Part shown: positions 42,792-53,231 of the stretch, piece after piece
Position numbering within the stretch: the stretch's first letter is position 1
How the letters are laid out: every line of letters starts with the position of its first letter
Origin: Tenacibaculum mesophilum
GTDB taxonomy: Bacteria > Bacteroidota > Bacteroidia > Flavobacteriales > Flavobacteriaceae
Direction of reading: 5' to 3'
Assembly (NCBI RefSeq): GCF_003867075.1
Contig: NZ_CP032544.1
Location: 3,280,001-3,344,000 of the forward strand
DNA length: 64,000 nucleotides
Notes under the pieces: generated by a model
Told to the model about the DNA's origin: nothing
Databases searched by the model: none
Seen by the model: only the letters and a program-made list of their open reading frames with translations
Position numbers and translations under genes: made by a program

Positions 42792-44303
42792 TTATTGATT
42801 TTGATCATTCAAGAAAGGATTGTTTTGAATTTCATCTTGAGGAATTTCAAAAGTCATTTTTTCTTCATTATAATCCATTGATTCATTAGCTAAGAAAATA
42901 TGATTTGAACCTCTATTTACTGTAGCTTTAAAACGCTTCATTGCTAAATAACTCTTACCTTCTCCCCATAATTCAATACGAGTTTGCAAGTATATCTCAT
43001 CTAATAATGATTGACCACTTAAAGCATCAATATAAGTAACATCTGGAACTCTATTTTGCATAACAGCTTTCAAACTATTTCTAGCAGCCCCTTCATTACC
43101 AGAGCGAGCATTTGCTTCAGCGTTTAATAAATAAACTTCTTCAATACGCATATAAACATAATCAGCACCAAGACCAGTTTGAGGTCCAGAACCTACATCT
43201 ACATTAGGAGCCCAATAGAATTTAAATAAAGGTTGTAAATATCTAGTACTTGATGAGTTCGCAAAAAATTGAGCTTTTCTTGCATCATTAGCAGGGATTT
43301 GGTTATAAAGCCCTATATCAATGGCTTTATAATCACCAGCCCATCCGTAACTATAGGAAAAGGCATCGACTTGACCCCACCAAGAAACTAAACCTAATCC
43401 ATTTTCAGGAACTATGTCAATACCCCACATCCAACTAGGGTCATTAACACTGTTGAAGCCATCGGTAACAGTATTAGCAGACTTAATAATAAACTTATTA
43501 GCATCAATAACATTTTGCGTTAGAGTTGCCATTTTAGGGAAGTCAGTACCCCTAGCACCTAAAACATATGCATATAAAGCTTGAGCAATATCTTTATTTA
43601 CTTGGTTTTTAGAAGTTCTTTCAAAACCGTCTAATAAAGCTATAGCCTCTGTTAAATCTTTCTCCATCAAGTCATAAACTTCTTGAGCAGAAGATTTAGG
43701 AAGATTTGTACTAGTAGCCTCAATAGGCATAGGTAAAATTAACTCACTAGGATTATATTCTCTTTGATAATATTGAGTTAAATAAAAGTAAGCATAAGCC
43801 CTCATTGCTTTAGCTTGTCCCATTGCAAACTTGTTTTCATCAATAGTAGGAGTAAAGTCGTTACCACCTAAACTCTTAATAACTGTATTAGCTGATCTAA
43901 CGATTCTATAATAATATCTCCAAATGATTCTATTTTCACCTCTTATGAAGTTTTGAGTAACATCAAGTTGAGATATTCTATTATACCAGCGGAAAGCAGA
44001 AGCAGTTAGAGCCATATCTCCAGATACAATATCAGCATAAATATCTTGCCCTTTTTGTCCAAAGTCAGTTTGAGAGTCAGAACCACCACTACCAACTTGA
44101 ATCATTTGTGCGTAAATACCATTAGCAAAAGCAGCAGGTATATCTGGATTTGTGTTTGTGCCAAATTCAGCTTGAGCACTAGTAAGGTACTGGGTAGGTT
44201 GACTATCACCAGAAACTCCACTATTATCTAATAGTTCATCAGCACAGCTATATGAAAACCCTATAGTCATAATTGCTAATGATATTTTTATTATTTTTTT
44301 CAT
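42792..44303 (-). CDS. SusD/RagB family outer-membrane lipoprotein
   Basis: This 503-residue surface lipoprotein (lipobox YSC, Cys20) binds nutrients and caps its SusC partner. The SusD fold is shown by TPR-like helices such as FAMGQAKAMRAYAYFYLTQYYQ and the C-terminal EVYLLNAEANARSG with ENYNEEKM-like end. It follows its SusC gene by 20 bases and ends at a terminator. The substrate is not evident, as no glycoside hydrolase, sulfatase or peptidase gene accompanies the pair. Confidence 0.93.
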   Translation of the reverse strand: MKKIIKISLAIMTIGFSYSCADELLDNSGVSGDSQPTQYLTSAQAEFGTNTNPDIPAAFANGIYAQMIQVGSGGSDSQTDFGQKGQDIYADIVSGDMALTASAFRWYNRISQLDVTQNFIRGENRIIWRYYYRIVRSANTVIKSLGGNDFTPTIDENKFAMGQAKAMRAYAYFYLTQYYQREYNPSELILPMPIEATSTNLPKSSAQEVYDLMEKDLTEAIALLDGFERTSKNQVNKDIAQALYAYVLGARGTDFPKMATLTQNVIDANKFIIKSANTVTDGFNSVNDPSWMWGIDIVPENGLGLVSWWGQVDAFSYSYGWAGDYKAIDIGLYNQIPANDARKAQFFANSSSTRYLQPLFKFYWAPNVDVGSGPQTGLGADYVYMRIEEVYLLNAEANARSGNEGAARNSLKAVMQNRVPDVTYIDALSGQSLLDEIYLQTRIELWGEGKSYLAMKRFKATVNRGSNHIFLANESMDYNEEKMTFEIPQDEIQNNPFLNDQNQ

Positions 44304-44323
44304 AATTATTATGTTAATAAAAT

Positions 44324-47300
44324 TTAAAATTTAACTCTTACACCTAAAGTTAACGTAGTAGCAGGAGCGTATATTCTACGTGCAGAGCTTCCAGTTTCTG
44401 TAACAGCAGGGTTAAAACCTCTTCTAGTAGTTTCGTTAAAAAGATTATCTCCAGATATCCAAATATTTAATAAATCAATACCAGACTCTCCTAAGAACTT
44501 ATTAGGTAAGGTATACCCAATTCTAGCATTGTTTAATGCTATAAAATCAGTACTAGTTATAAAGCGAGAAGACGCAGAAGAAATATTAGCAACAACATCA
44601 GAATCGTTAGCTAAAAGAGGCACATTAGTTTGGTCACCAGGATTTTGCCATCTATTTCTAATATCTACGTGAAAGTTGTTATTTCCAGACATAAGTTCTG
44701 CGTAAGTGTTGTCATATGCATATCCTCCTAAACTATAAGTAAACTGAGTAGAAAAATCAAAGTCACTTAATTTACCAGATAATCTAAAAGCACCTCTTAC
44801 ATCAGGAATTAGTGACTTATTAAGAAATACTTGAGTTGCATTAGAGTAGTTTTTGGTTGTAGTTTTTTTAATATTAGCATTTGATGCGTTTAATCTATAT
44901 TCATAAAGAGAACCAGTAGTACTGTCATCTCCATTTTCTAAAGTGCTAAAATCATCTTCACCAGCATCTAATACATCATTGTTATTTGCATCATTATAGT
45001 ATTGATTCCATAATGGCGCACCATCATTAGGGTCTACACCAGCCCACTCTTGCATATAAAAGTCAAAAATAGAACGTCCTTGAGCATAAGCGTAACCTCC
45101 ATCCTCACTTGAATTTGAATCAAGAATTTTAGGTAAACCAGTTGAAGGATCCAAAGGCATAGTCTTCATTTCATTACTTAAGACTTCTCCGTTCAAAGAC
45201 AGGTCAAGTTTAAAGTTTTCTTTATTTATTATATGTGTAGTAACATCAAACTCGAATCCGTTATATTGAACTTCTCCATCATTTACCAAAATAGAAGAAA
45301 GTCCTGAAGAAGGTCCAAGTCTTCTGTTGAAAAATAAATTATCAGTATTTCTTATATAATAGTCAAAGTTAGCATCAACATAATTACCTAAACTCAATTC
45401 AACACCAGTTTGGAACATTCTAGTTGTTTCCCAAGTTAAATCAGGGTTACCAGCTAAACGTAAATCAATAGCAGCACCACCTCCAATAAAATTAACATTG
45501 AATATATCAAAACCAGAAGTATTTAAGGCACCGTCTTGATCTCCTGTTACACCCCAAGAAGCTTTTGCTTTTAAGTAAGAAATAAAACTGTCTTGCATAA
45601 AGTCTTCTTCACTAACAACCCATGAAGCACCAACTGAGCCAAATACACCCCACTTATCGTTTACAAATCTAGAAGAACCATCCGTTCTCAACGATCCTGT
45701 GAAATAATACTTTCCAGCATAGTTATAGTTTACTTGTCCAAAATAAGACTCAATTCCCGAGCCAACTTCATAGCCTGAGGCTGCAGCACTAGCTTCTAAA
45801 TAATTATTTAAGTTATATAAGCCAGGAACAACTATATTTTGTTTAAAAGCTTGATCTTGTACAAATCTTCTCTCAAAAGTTTCATGAGCAGCCAAAGCCT
45901 CTAAATTATGATCTCCAAAAGAGGTTTTATAACGCAAAAGTTGTAAAAATGTTTGAGACCATCTAACTCTGTTTCTAACAGTAATGTTTCCATTAACTCC
46001 AGCAGCAGTACCGTAAGCGTGGTTACTAACATTATTTCTTTGTTCTATAGAGTATTGACCTCCAAATTTAGTTTCAAAAGATAATTTATCAGTTAATTTA
46101 AAATTAGCACTAAAACTACCATTTAATGCATGAGTATCAAATGCATCTAAATCTAAAATAGCAGAACCAATAGGATTTAACAAGTTTGATATAGGTCTAT
46201 CTCTATCAAAACCATTTGTAGTTCCTGTTGGAGCACCATAGTCAAATTGGTTGCCACCATAAATAGGATCAGGAATTAATTGGCCTGAGTTAGGGTATCT
46301 CGCATATACTGGATAAATAGGAGCCATCTTATCAGCAAATTCGAATACATTTTCAGCTCCTTCAATCTGACCATTATTTGTGCTTTCAGAATAAGCATAA
46401 CCTATATTTACTCCTATATTTAACCAATCTTTAACATCAGAGTTTAAATTAAGTCTTGTAGTATATCTTCTATAATCTGAGTTTAAAGAATAACCACTGT
46501 CATCAAGATAACCAAATGAAGCAAAATATTTAGATTTTTCTGAACCGCCTGAAAAACGTACGTTAGCTTCTTGTCTTATCCCAGTACCAAAAGCTAAATC
46601 TGCATATTTTTCTGGAGTAAAAAGACGTTGAACACCAGGTCGAACAGTTTTTGTAGCAGGATCTATTAAAGCAGAAGCATCAGCAACATTCCACATATTA
46701 TAACCGTTACCAGCTCCAACTGAAGTAAATAATCTTGCATTGGCATAAGCTACAGGGTCAGTACTACTATCGAGAACGCCCTCATTATAAATACCTTCCC
46801 ATGTATAACCGATATATTCTTCAGGAGATGTTAGAACATCATATCTAGGTATAAGCTGTGTGTTGATACCTGTTTTAACATCAACCTCTATAGAGCTTCT
46901 TTCAGAGTTGTTGCTACCACTTTTTGTAGTTATAAGAATAACTCCATTTGCACCTCTAGAACCATAAATAGCTGTTGCTGTAGCGTCTTTTAGTACCGTA
47001 GTGTTTTTGATATCAGAAGGGTTGATCGAGTTCAAATCAAAATTTCCAGCAAAAGGGATTCCATCGACCACATATAATGGACTACGATTACCTAAAGGAG
47101 AACCATAACCACGAATACGTACAGTACCAATAGAACCTGGTTGCCCTGAAGTGTTAATTACTGTTACACCCGAAACCTCACCAGCTAATGCTTGAGATAC
47201 GTTAGAAAAAGATTTAGCCTCAATGTTTTCAGCTTTAACCACAGATGCTGTACCAGCATAAGATTTTTTTGTAGTAGTACCATAACCTACAACAACTACT

Positions 47301-47605
47301 TCTTCTAATAAATTATCTGTTTCTAACACAACGCTAATTTGGTTAGAAGCTCCAACAGTTTTTTCAGTAGTTTTCATACCAACAAAACTGAAAACTAAAA
47401 CATCTCCTGTTTTAGCTTGAATAGAGTAATTTCCATCAAAATCAGTTTCAGTACCTTGTGCAGTACCTTTTTTTAAGATCGTAACTCCCGGTAATGGACC
47501 AGATTCATCTGAAACAGTACCTGAAATCGTTCTTTCTTGTGCAAAGGATATTTGCACAATCAACGCTAGGAATAGCGTTAAAATTCCATTAAACTTTGTT
47601 CTCAT
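44324..47605 (-). CDS. SusC/RagA family TonB-linked receptor (first copy)
   Basis: This 1093-residue outer-membrane transporter has a signal peptide (to about SFAQ, 22), an N-terminal carboxypeptidase-regulatory-like domain (about 25-105), the SusC hallmark EEVVVVGYGTTTKK (about 105-118), a plug with GSRGANGVILITTK, and a large barrel ending in TLTLGVRVKF. With the following SusD it imports glycans or peptides using TonB. Its first 30 codons and leader are nearly identical to those of the second SusC gene. Confidence 0.94.
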   Translation of the reverse strand: MRTKFNGILTLFLALIVQISFAQERTISGTVSDESGPLPGVTILKKGTAQGTETDFDGNYSIQAKTGDVLVFSFVGMKTTEKTVGASNQISVVLETDNLLEEVVVVGYGTTTKKSYAGTASVVKAENIEAKSFSNVSQALAGEVSGVTVINTSGQPGSIGTVRIRGYGSPLGNRSPLYVVDGIPFAGNFDLNSINPSDIKNTTVLKDATATAIYGSRGANGVILITTKSGSNNSERSSIEVDVKTGINTQLIPRYDVLTSPEEYIGYTWEGIYNEGVLDSSTDPVAYANARLFTSVGAGNGYNMWNVADASALIDPATKTVRPGVQRLFTPEKYADLAFGTGIRQEANVRFSGGSEKSKYFASFGYLDDSGYSLNSDYRRYTTRLNLNSDVKDWLNIGVNIGYAYSESTNNGQIEGAENVFEFADKMAPIYPVYARYPNSGQLIPDPIYGGNQFDYGAPTGTTNGFDRDRPISNLLNPIGSAILDLDAFDTHALNGSFSANFKLTDKLSFETKFGGQYSIEQRNNVSNHAYGTAAGVNGNITVRNRVRWSQTFLQLLRYKTSFGDHNLEALAAHETFERRFVQDQAFKQNIVVPGLYNLNNYLEASAAASGYEVGSGIESYFGQVNYNYAGKYYFTGSLRTDGSSRFVNDKWGVFGSVGASWVVSEEDFMQDSFISYLKAKASWGVTGDQDGALNTSGFDIFNVNFIGGGAAIDLRLAGNPDLTWETTRMFQTGVELSLGNYVDANFDYYIRNTDNLFFNRRLGPSSGLSSILVNDGEVQYNGFEFDVTTHIINKENFKLDLSLNGEVLSNEMKTMPLDPSTGLPKILDSNSSEDGGYAYAQGRSIFDFYMQEWAGVDPNDGAPLWNQYYNDANNNDVLDAGEDDFSTLENGDDSTTGSLYEYRLNASNANIKKTTTKNYSNATQVFLNKSLIPDVRGAFRLSGKLSDFDFSTQFTYSLGGYAYDNTYAELMSGNNNFHVDIRNRWQNPGDQTNVPLLANDSDVVANISSASSRFITSTDFIALNNARIGYTLPNKFLGESGIDLLNIWISGDNLFNETTRRGFNPAVTETGSSARRIYAPATTLTLGVRVKF

Positions 47606-47677
47606 TATGTAATTATTTGAATTAATTAATCGCTAAAATCATAAATATATCTTAAATAAACAATTTTTTAACATAAA

Positions 47678-47703
47678 AAAACGCCCTGATATCAGGGCGT
47701 TTT
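47678..47703 (-). terminator. Terminator of the second SusCD operon
   Basis: AAAACGCCCTGAT and its complement form a palindromic hairpin with seven T following on the minus strand. It lies about 33 bases past the stop of the second SusD gene and separates the two SusCD operons. Confidence 0.85.
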
Positions 47704-47735
47704 AATAAAAAGTGTTTGTTTTAGGTCGTAGTATA

Positions 47736-49238
47736 TTAATTTACATCCCAAAACAATTTAGATATCATGGTGTCTCCATCAGAAAGACCTTGCCTAGCAG
47801 CATCCCAATTAGAATTATTCAATAATTGTTCTTTCTGTGGGTAGTTAACTCTGTTAGGTATCGTGTTTAATCCAGGTACTAAGGTAGTAAAGGTAGCAGA
47901 ACCAAAAGTATCTCCAGGCACAGATAAAGTATTAGGGTATCCAGTTCTTCTATACTCAGTCCAAGCTTCCAGCCCGTCCATATATAAAGCAATATATTTT
48001 TGAGTCAAGACATTTTCTTCATTAGCAACAGGTAGCATTGCTACATAGTTATCAGCATCTGATGAAGGAACTCCCCATGACTGCATTGAAGCCTTAACGC
48101 CATTTTCATAATTTGTTTGGTTCCATCCGTTGAATTCAGATCTAATAAATTCCATTTCCGCGTAAGACAATAAAATCTGATTATAGTCTGGTTTGATTAT
48201 TTCAGAGCTAGGTATGCTTTCATTTTCCACAGCTCGTGCAACAGCGTTACCAAACCCATAAGGAATACCAATAATTTCAGTTGTACCTAAAGGATCAAAA
48301 TATTTAGTAACCCTAGGGTCTTCTTCTGTGATTGAAGAGAATGGTCCAACACGATTATATAGTAAGTCTGTAAAAGATAGGGCAGGACCAAAGTCTTTAC
48401 GAGCTCCAACAGTAAAAGCGTTATGCCAAGGGCCTCCAGTTATATCATCAGTACCATATTCAAAAGTAGCATTATCCGCATTAGAAGTAAAAGCTTTGGT
48501 ATTAGATTCATTATAAACTGTCATAGCCAATGCGTTATCATATTTATTAATATGAGTTGCCAGTCTAAGTCTTATAGAGTGAGCAAATTTAACCCATAAA
48601 GCAGGCTCTCCATTGTAAATATTATCTCCTGATGTGAATACAGTTTTAGAGGTATTCATTTTGTTAGCGGCATCAAGTAATTCAGCTAATAAGTCTTCAT
48701 AAATAGTTTCAGCACTAGTATAAGCAGGACTATTAATACCTTCTTCTAGACGTAAAGCTTCAAAAGCAGTATTATCTCTTTGTCCATAACTCCAATAAGG
48801 AACATCTCCAAAAACATCAACTAATTTAGAAAAAGTGAATGCCATCATTATTCTTGAAGCTTGTATTTGATTGTTATTGTCGCCATAAGCAGACATTAAA
48901 TTAGCAGTTTCAGGATTTTCATTTAATTCGATGACTTTTTTTAAGTCAGTTAAAATTAAATAAGGTTCCTGCCATAAATCATCTACTTGCGAAACTCTTA
49001 AGGCGTATCTATTTTCGTCAGTATAAAATTCATCAGCCCAGAATTGAGCAAATGCTAATGTTGCTCTCGCGCCAGTCCACTGATCATTTAATTCGTAAGC
49101 TAAATTAAATTGAGCACTAGTTACTAACTGAGTAGAAGGTGCTGTTTCAGGGTTGTCAGGGTCATTAATGTAATCTGTATCACATGCTAAAAAAGAACTT
49201 AGCAAAAGTGAAGCGAATATATATTTTATTTTTTTCAT
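47736..49238 (-). CDS. SusD/RagB-like nutrient-binding lipoprotein (SusD-like_2)
   Basis: This 500-residue lipoprotein (lipobox LAC, Cys19) belongs to the more distant SusD-like_2 group, with SAQFNLAYELNDQWTGARATLAFAQFWADEFY at the start and a QKYIALYMDGLEAWTEYRRTG segment near residue 415. It would bind substrate for the SusC encoded 12 bases upstream. The different SusD type from the first pair indicates that the two operons handle different substrates, despite their similar SusC leaders. Confidence 0.9.
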   Translation of the reverse strand: MKKIKYIFASLLLSSFLACDTDYINDPDNPETAPSTQLVTSAQFNLAYELNDQWTGARATLAFAQFWADEFYTDENRYALRVSQVDDLWQEPYLILTDLKKVIELNENPETANLMSAYGDNNNQIQASRIMMAFTFSKLVDVFGDVPYWSYGQRDNTAFEALRLEEGINSPAYTSAETIYEDLLAELLDAANKMNTSKTVFTSGDNIYNGEPALWVKFAHSIRLRLATHINKYDNALAMTVYNESNTKAFTSNADNATFEYGTDDITGGPWHNAFTVGARKDFGPALSFTDLLYNRVGPFSSITEEDPRVTKYFDPLGTTEIIGIPYGFGNAVARAVENESIPSSEIIKPDYNQILLSYAEMEFIRSEFNGWNQTNYENGVKASMQSWGVPSSDADNYVAMLPVANEENVLTQKYIALYMDGLEAWTEYRRTGYPNTLSVPGDTFGSATFTTLVPGLNTIPNRVNYPQKEQLLNNSNWDAARQGLSDGDTMISKLFWDVN

Positions 49239-49250
49239 CTTATATTAGTT

Positions 49251-52200
49251 TTAGAAAGATAAGTTTAAGTTCATACCAAAAGATCTAACAGAAGGTTGTA
49301 AACCTCCTTCTAAACCTTGAATGTTACCTGAACCTGTTGATACTGTTTCAGGGTCAATTCCGTCGTAATCAAGCCCCCAGGTGTATAAATTTCTACCAAA
49401 TAAACTAACTCTAGCGTTATCAAAAACTTTTAAAAATTCTCCTTTAAAAGTATATCCTAGAGAAACCTCTCTTATTTTGTAAAAGTCAGCATCAAATACA
49501 TTTTGAGCATCTGGAGTTCCAAAACCACCGTAGTGTGAAGTACCGTAAGTTTGACCAGATATTTTAGTTGTGTTAGGAGCGGTATTAGTAACAGTGTAGC
49601 TTCCATCGTCATTATAAGTTACAGTACCAGTTACTCCAGGTAATACGATACCATCTTCTCTTATGTTATTGTTAACTGTTTCTTGCAGCATACCAGAGTA
49701 CATTCCCCACATGTGTGATGTAGAAAAATACTTACCTCCTTTACTCATTTCTAGTAAAATTCCTAAGTCAAAGTTCTTGTATTTAAAACTATTTCTTAAA
49801 CCAGCACTGAAGTCAGGGTTAGCAGAACCTAAAGCAACTAAATCATTAGTCGCTGCATATGTACCATCACTAGTAATTACTTTATTTCCTTGATCATCAT
49901 AAATAAAGTCAGTACCCATGATTGAACCATAAGCTTTACCAACTGTTGCAGCTAGTTGAGCTTGGAAAGGAGCGTTTGTTAAAAGAATAGAGTTTAGCCC
50001 TTCTTTTAATTCAACCAATTCATTTTCGTTTTTAGCGAAATTCACATCAATGTTCCATGTGAAGTTTTCATTAACTATTGGTTTTAAGCCTAGTTGTATT
50101 TCTACCCCTTTATTAGTCATTTTACCCGCATTTATCCATTGAGAGCCATAACCTGTTCCATAAGAAAGGTCAACAGGTATGATTTGATCTGTTGTTTCGT
50201 TGCTGTAATATGTAACATCTAAATTTACTCTTCTATTTAAAAAGTTTAACTCTGTTCCAACTTCCCATGTAGTAGTTGTTTCGTTAACTAAGTTAGAGTT
50301 TAATAGGCTTGAAGGAGATGTAACTCTACCATCACCTTTAAAAGGAGTGTCTAAAGTTAAAGTGCTTATAACTCTGTATGGATCTGTATCATTTCCTACT
50401 TGTGCCCACCCAAATCTTAATTTACCATAGTTAAACCAGTTTGATTCAGGAAATAAAACATCGTTGAATACCCATGCAACAGAAGCAGAAGGATAGAAGT
50501 ATGAGTTATTATCTTCTGGTAAAGTAGAAGACCAGTCATTTCTACCTGTTAAGTCAATGAATAATTGATTAGCAAAAGATAAGCTAACGCTTCCAAATAA
50601 ACTATTCACTACTTTATCTATATTATCAACATTTTTCTCTAAAGGTCCCTTACCATTGTTAATGTTATAAATATTAGGTACTGATAAGCCACCAGTAGTT
50701 TGGTTGAAGCGATAATTTAAGGTGTGATTTCTTTTGTTAGCCCCAAACAAAGCGGATAGTTTAAAGTTTTCTGAAAAATCTTTTTTATAATTAGCAGTAA
50801 ACTCATAGTTGTATTCCTTAAAATTGTAGGCTCTTTCTAAGAATTCAGATTGAGCTTGAGAACCTATAGCTTTTTGTTCTGTGTTTCTAAAGTTATATGT
50901 GTCAGCATATACACTACCTTTAATACTTAAGTCATCTGTTATTTGATAATTTAAACTAGCATTTCCGTATACACGAGTTCTTCTGTCGGTAGGTAGATTT
51001 TCGTTAATTGTCCAGTAAGGGTTGTCAGAGTATTTAGGTTTAGGATTGTTCCATGAATTTCTATTCCAGGTTCTTTGGGTTCCGTCATCATTTTTATACT
51101 TCTGTAACCTTTTATAGTCTAGTTGTCTTTGTCCCCATTGAAAAAACTTTTGGGTAACACTATTGTCGTCATAGCCAATAACAGGTCTAGAACCAGATGT
51201 TTGAACATAATTTATACTACTAACAGCGGTTAAATCATCAGATAGTTTTTGATTGATGCTAAACTTTGCAAAATGACGATTAACCTCTGTGTTTGGTACT
51301 ATACCACTATTTTCTTGAATACCAGCAGAAAATAATACGCTACCTTTATCACTAGCTGAAGTTAGAGTTAAGGTGTTGTTTGTAGAAATACCTGTTTTGA
51401 AAAATGAGTCTACGTCGTTTTCAGGTGCTACCCAAGCTCTTGGTTTTAAATAATCATTAGGAAAACTAGCTTGATCAAAAGCATCCCAGTGTAATACTTT
51501 TAAATTAGGGTTGTATTTAGGTCCCCAACTTTCATCAGTGTTATATTGAACTAACATGTATTCAGCTCCACCAATATTTTGTATAGCAAAACCATTACGA
51601 CCTATTCTGTTACCTTTGTCATCAAAATCTGGAATTATAGAACCTCCACCATATTCTCTTTGAAGGTCAGGTAAGATAGCAACTTCAGAAAAAGTAATAG
51701 AAGAATTAATACTTACACCTAGTTTTTTTGAATTTTTACCTGTCTTGGTAGTGATTAACACAACACCATTAGAGGCTCTAGACCCATACAAAGCTGCTGC
51801 TGCTCCTTTTAAAACAGTAACTGTTTCAATATTACTAGGGTCAATATCATTAATAGTACTACCAAAATCAACACCACCAGCACCTCTTTGGGCGTTAGAG
51901 CTGTTAAAATTTGAGTTATCCATAGGTATTCCATCGATAACGAATAAAGGTTGATTTTCACCAGTAACAGAATTAGATCCTCTAATTAGGATTCTTTGAG
52001 ATCCCCCTATATTACCAGAAGGAGAATTGATTTTTAAACCAGCTACTTTTCCTGATAAAGCACTTATGGCATTGTCGTTCTGAGCAGCATTTAATTCAGC
52101 AGCTTTTACTTTAGGAGCTGCAAAGGCTAAAGCTCTTTCACTTCTTGATTGTCCAAGTGCGGTAACAACAACTTCATCAAGTACATTGTCAGTAGTCATT

Positions 52201-52478
52201 GTTAAATTAATTGTGTTAGAGCTTGTAACTGTTCTTTCGATAGTTTTCATACCAACAAAACTAAAAACAAGAACATCTCCAGTTTTAGCATTAATAGTGT
52301 ATTTTCCGTCAAAATCAGTTTCTACACCTATCGTTGTACCTTTCTTTAATACATTAACTCCAGGCAGAGGTCCGGTTTCGTCAGAAACTGTTCCTGAAAT
52401 TACTTTTTCTTGTGCAAAGGATATTTGCACAATTAACGCTAAGATTAGCGTTAAAATTCCATTAAACTTTGTTTTCAT
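49251..52478 (-). CDS. SusC/RagA family TonB-linked receptor (second copy)
   Basis: This 1075-residue receptor has a signal peptide, a carboxypeptidase-regulatory-like domain (about 25-105), DEVVVTALGQSRSERAL, a plug with GSRASNGVVLITTK and a barrel ending in FGMNLNLSF. The ATG at 52476-52478 is chosen over one 12 codons earlier because it places the signal peptide first and matches the start of the other SusC gene. It forms an operon with the SusD-like_2 gene. Confidence 0.93.
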   Translation of the reverse strand: MKTKFNGILTLILALIVQISFAQEKVISGTVSDETGPLPGVNVLKKGTTIGVETDFDGKYTINAKTGDVLVFSFVGMKTIERTVTSSNTINLTMTTDNVLDEVVVTALGQSRSERALAFAAPKVKAAELNAAQNDNAISALSGKVAGLKINSPSGNIGGSQRILIRGSNSVTGENQPLFVIDGIPMDNSNFNSSNAQRGAGGVDFGSTINDIDPSNIETVTVLKGAAAALYGSRASNGVVLITTKTGKNSKKLGVSINSSITFSEVAILPDLQREYGGGSIIPDFDDKGNRIGRNGFAIQNIGGAEYMLVQYNTDESWGPKYNPNLKVLHWDAFDQASFPNDYLKPRAWVAPENDVDSFFKTGISTNNTLTLTSASDKGSVLFSAGIQENSGIVPNTEVNRHFAKFSINQKLSDDLTAVSSINYVQTSGSRPVIGYDDNSVTQKFFQWGQRQLDYKRLQKYKNDDGTQRTWNRNSWNNPKPKYSDNPYWTINENLPTDRRTRVYGNASLNYQITDDLSIKGSVYADTYNFRNTEQKAIGSQAQSEFLERAYNFKEYNYEFTANYKKDFSENFKLSALFGANKRNHTLNYRFNQTTGGLSVPNIYNINNGKGPLEKNVDNIDKVVNSLFGSVSLSFANQLFIDLTGRNDWSSTLPEDNNSYFYPSASVAWVFNDVLFPESNWFNYGKLRFGWAQVGNDTDPYRVISTLTLDTPFKGDGRVTSPSSLLNSNLVNETTTTWEVGTELNFLNRRVNLDVTYYSNETTDQIIPVDLSYGTGYGSQWINAGKMTNKGVEIQLGLKPIVNENFTWNIDVNFAKNENELVELKEGLNSILLTNAPFQAQLAATVGKAYGSIMGTDFIYDDQGNKVITSDGTYAATNDLVALGSANPDFSAGLRNSFKYKNFDLGILLEMSKGGKYFSTSHMWGMYSGMLQETVNNNIREDGIVLPGVTGTVTYNDDGSYTVTNTAPNTTKISGQTYGTSHYGGFGTPDAQNVFDADFYKIREVSLGYTFKGEFLKVFDNARVSLFGRNLYTWGLDYDGIDPETVSTGSGNIQGLEGGLQPSVRSFGMNLNLSF

Positions 52479-52818
52479 TATGTAATTATTTGAATTAATT
52501 GAGCCAAAAATCATAAATAAAACTTAAAAAAACAAGGTATTTGTTAAATAATTCTAAAATAAAGTGTTTGTTTTGGTGTGGAATGTAAGGTTGTTGTTTG
52601 TTTTTTGAAATTGTTTGTTTTTTTTAACATATTGTTTATTTTTTTATGTTTTAGAGAAGGTGTAAGAGGCGCTGTGAGTTTGAGTTTTTGAAGTTTTTTT
52701 TTGAGGTTTGTTAAAAATAACTCCTTGATATTTGAATAAATAGAAAATTGTCGTACATTTGCACACTCTTAAAATTAGAGTAATTTAAGTACAAATTAAA
52801 AACAAGTAATAATTTAGT
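52479..52818. other. Intergenic region: susC leader and str-operon promoter
   Basis: This 340-base stretch has no gene. The left part (52479-52510) is the leader of the second susC, nearly identical to that of the first. A 14-base sequence AAAGTGTTTGTTTT (52561-52574) also occurs upstream of the first susC (47709-47722). The middle is T-rich on the plus strand. The right end holds the rpsL promoter and its leader of about 50 bases. Confidence 0.6.
52731..52761 (+). promoter_or_regulatory. Promoter of the str operon (rpsL)
   Basis: TTTG (52731-52734), exactly 19 bases, then TACATTTG (52754-52761) give a perfect Bacteroidota promoter. Transcription should start near 52766, leaving a leader of about 50 bases before rpsL. 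Confidence 0.85.
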
Positions 52819-53199
52819 ATGCCAACTATTCAACAATTAGTTCGTAAAGGAAGAGCCAAAATAACTAAGAAGAGTAAATCGGCTGCTTTACAAGCATGTC
52901 CACAAAGACGTGGAGTTTGTACGCGTGTGTATACCACTACACCTAAGAAACCTAACTCAGCGATGCGTAAGGTTGCAAGGGTGCGTTTAACAAATGGTAA
53001 TGAAATCAACGCGTATATTCCAGGTGAGGGACACAACTTGCAAGAGCATTCGATAGTATTAGTTAGAGGTGGAAGGGTAAAAGATTTACCAGGTGTTAAA
53101 TATCACGTGGTACGTGGAGCATTAGATACTGCTGGAGTTGAGGGTAGAACCCAACGTAGATCTAAGTACGGTGCAAAACGCCCAAAAGACAAAAAGTAA
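52819..53199 (+). CDS. rpsL: 30S ribosomal protein S12
   Basis: S12 lies at the decoding centre of the small subunit. The 126-residue length is normal. KKPNSAMRK (Lys43/Lys44) and RVKDLPGV (Lys88) keep the lysines whose mutation gives streptomycin resistance, so the allele looks wild type at those positions. Asp89 is the usual methylthiolation site. It is first in the str operon. Confidence 0.98.
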   Translation: MPTIQQLVRKGRAKITKKSKSAALQACPQRRGVCTRVYTTTPKKPNSAMRKVARVRLTNGNEINAYIPGEGHNLQEHSIVLVRGGRVKDLPGVKYHVVRGALDTAGVEGRTQRRSKYGAKRPKDKK

Positions 53200-53231
53200 A
53201 AATTAATTAGTAACTTTTTTAATGTAAAGAC

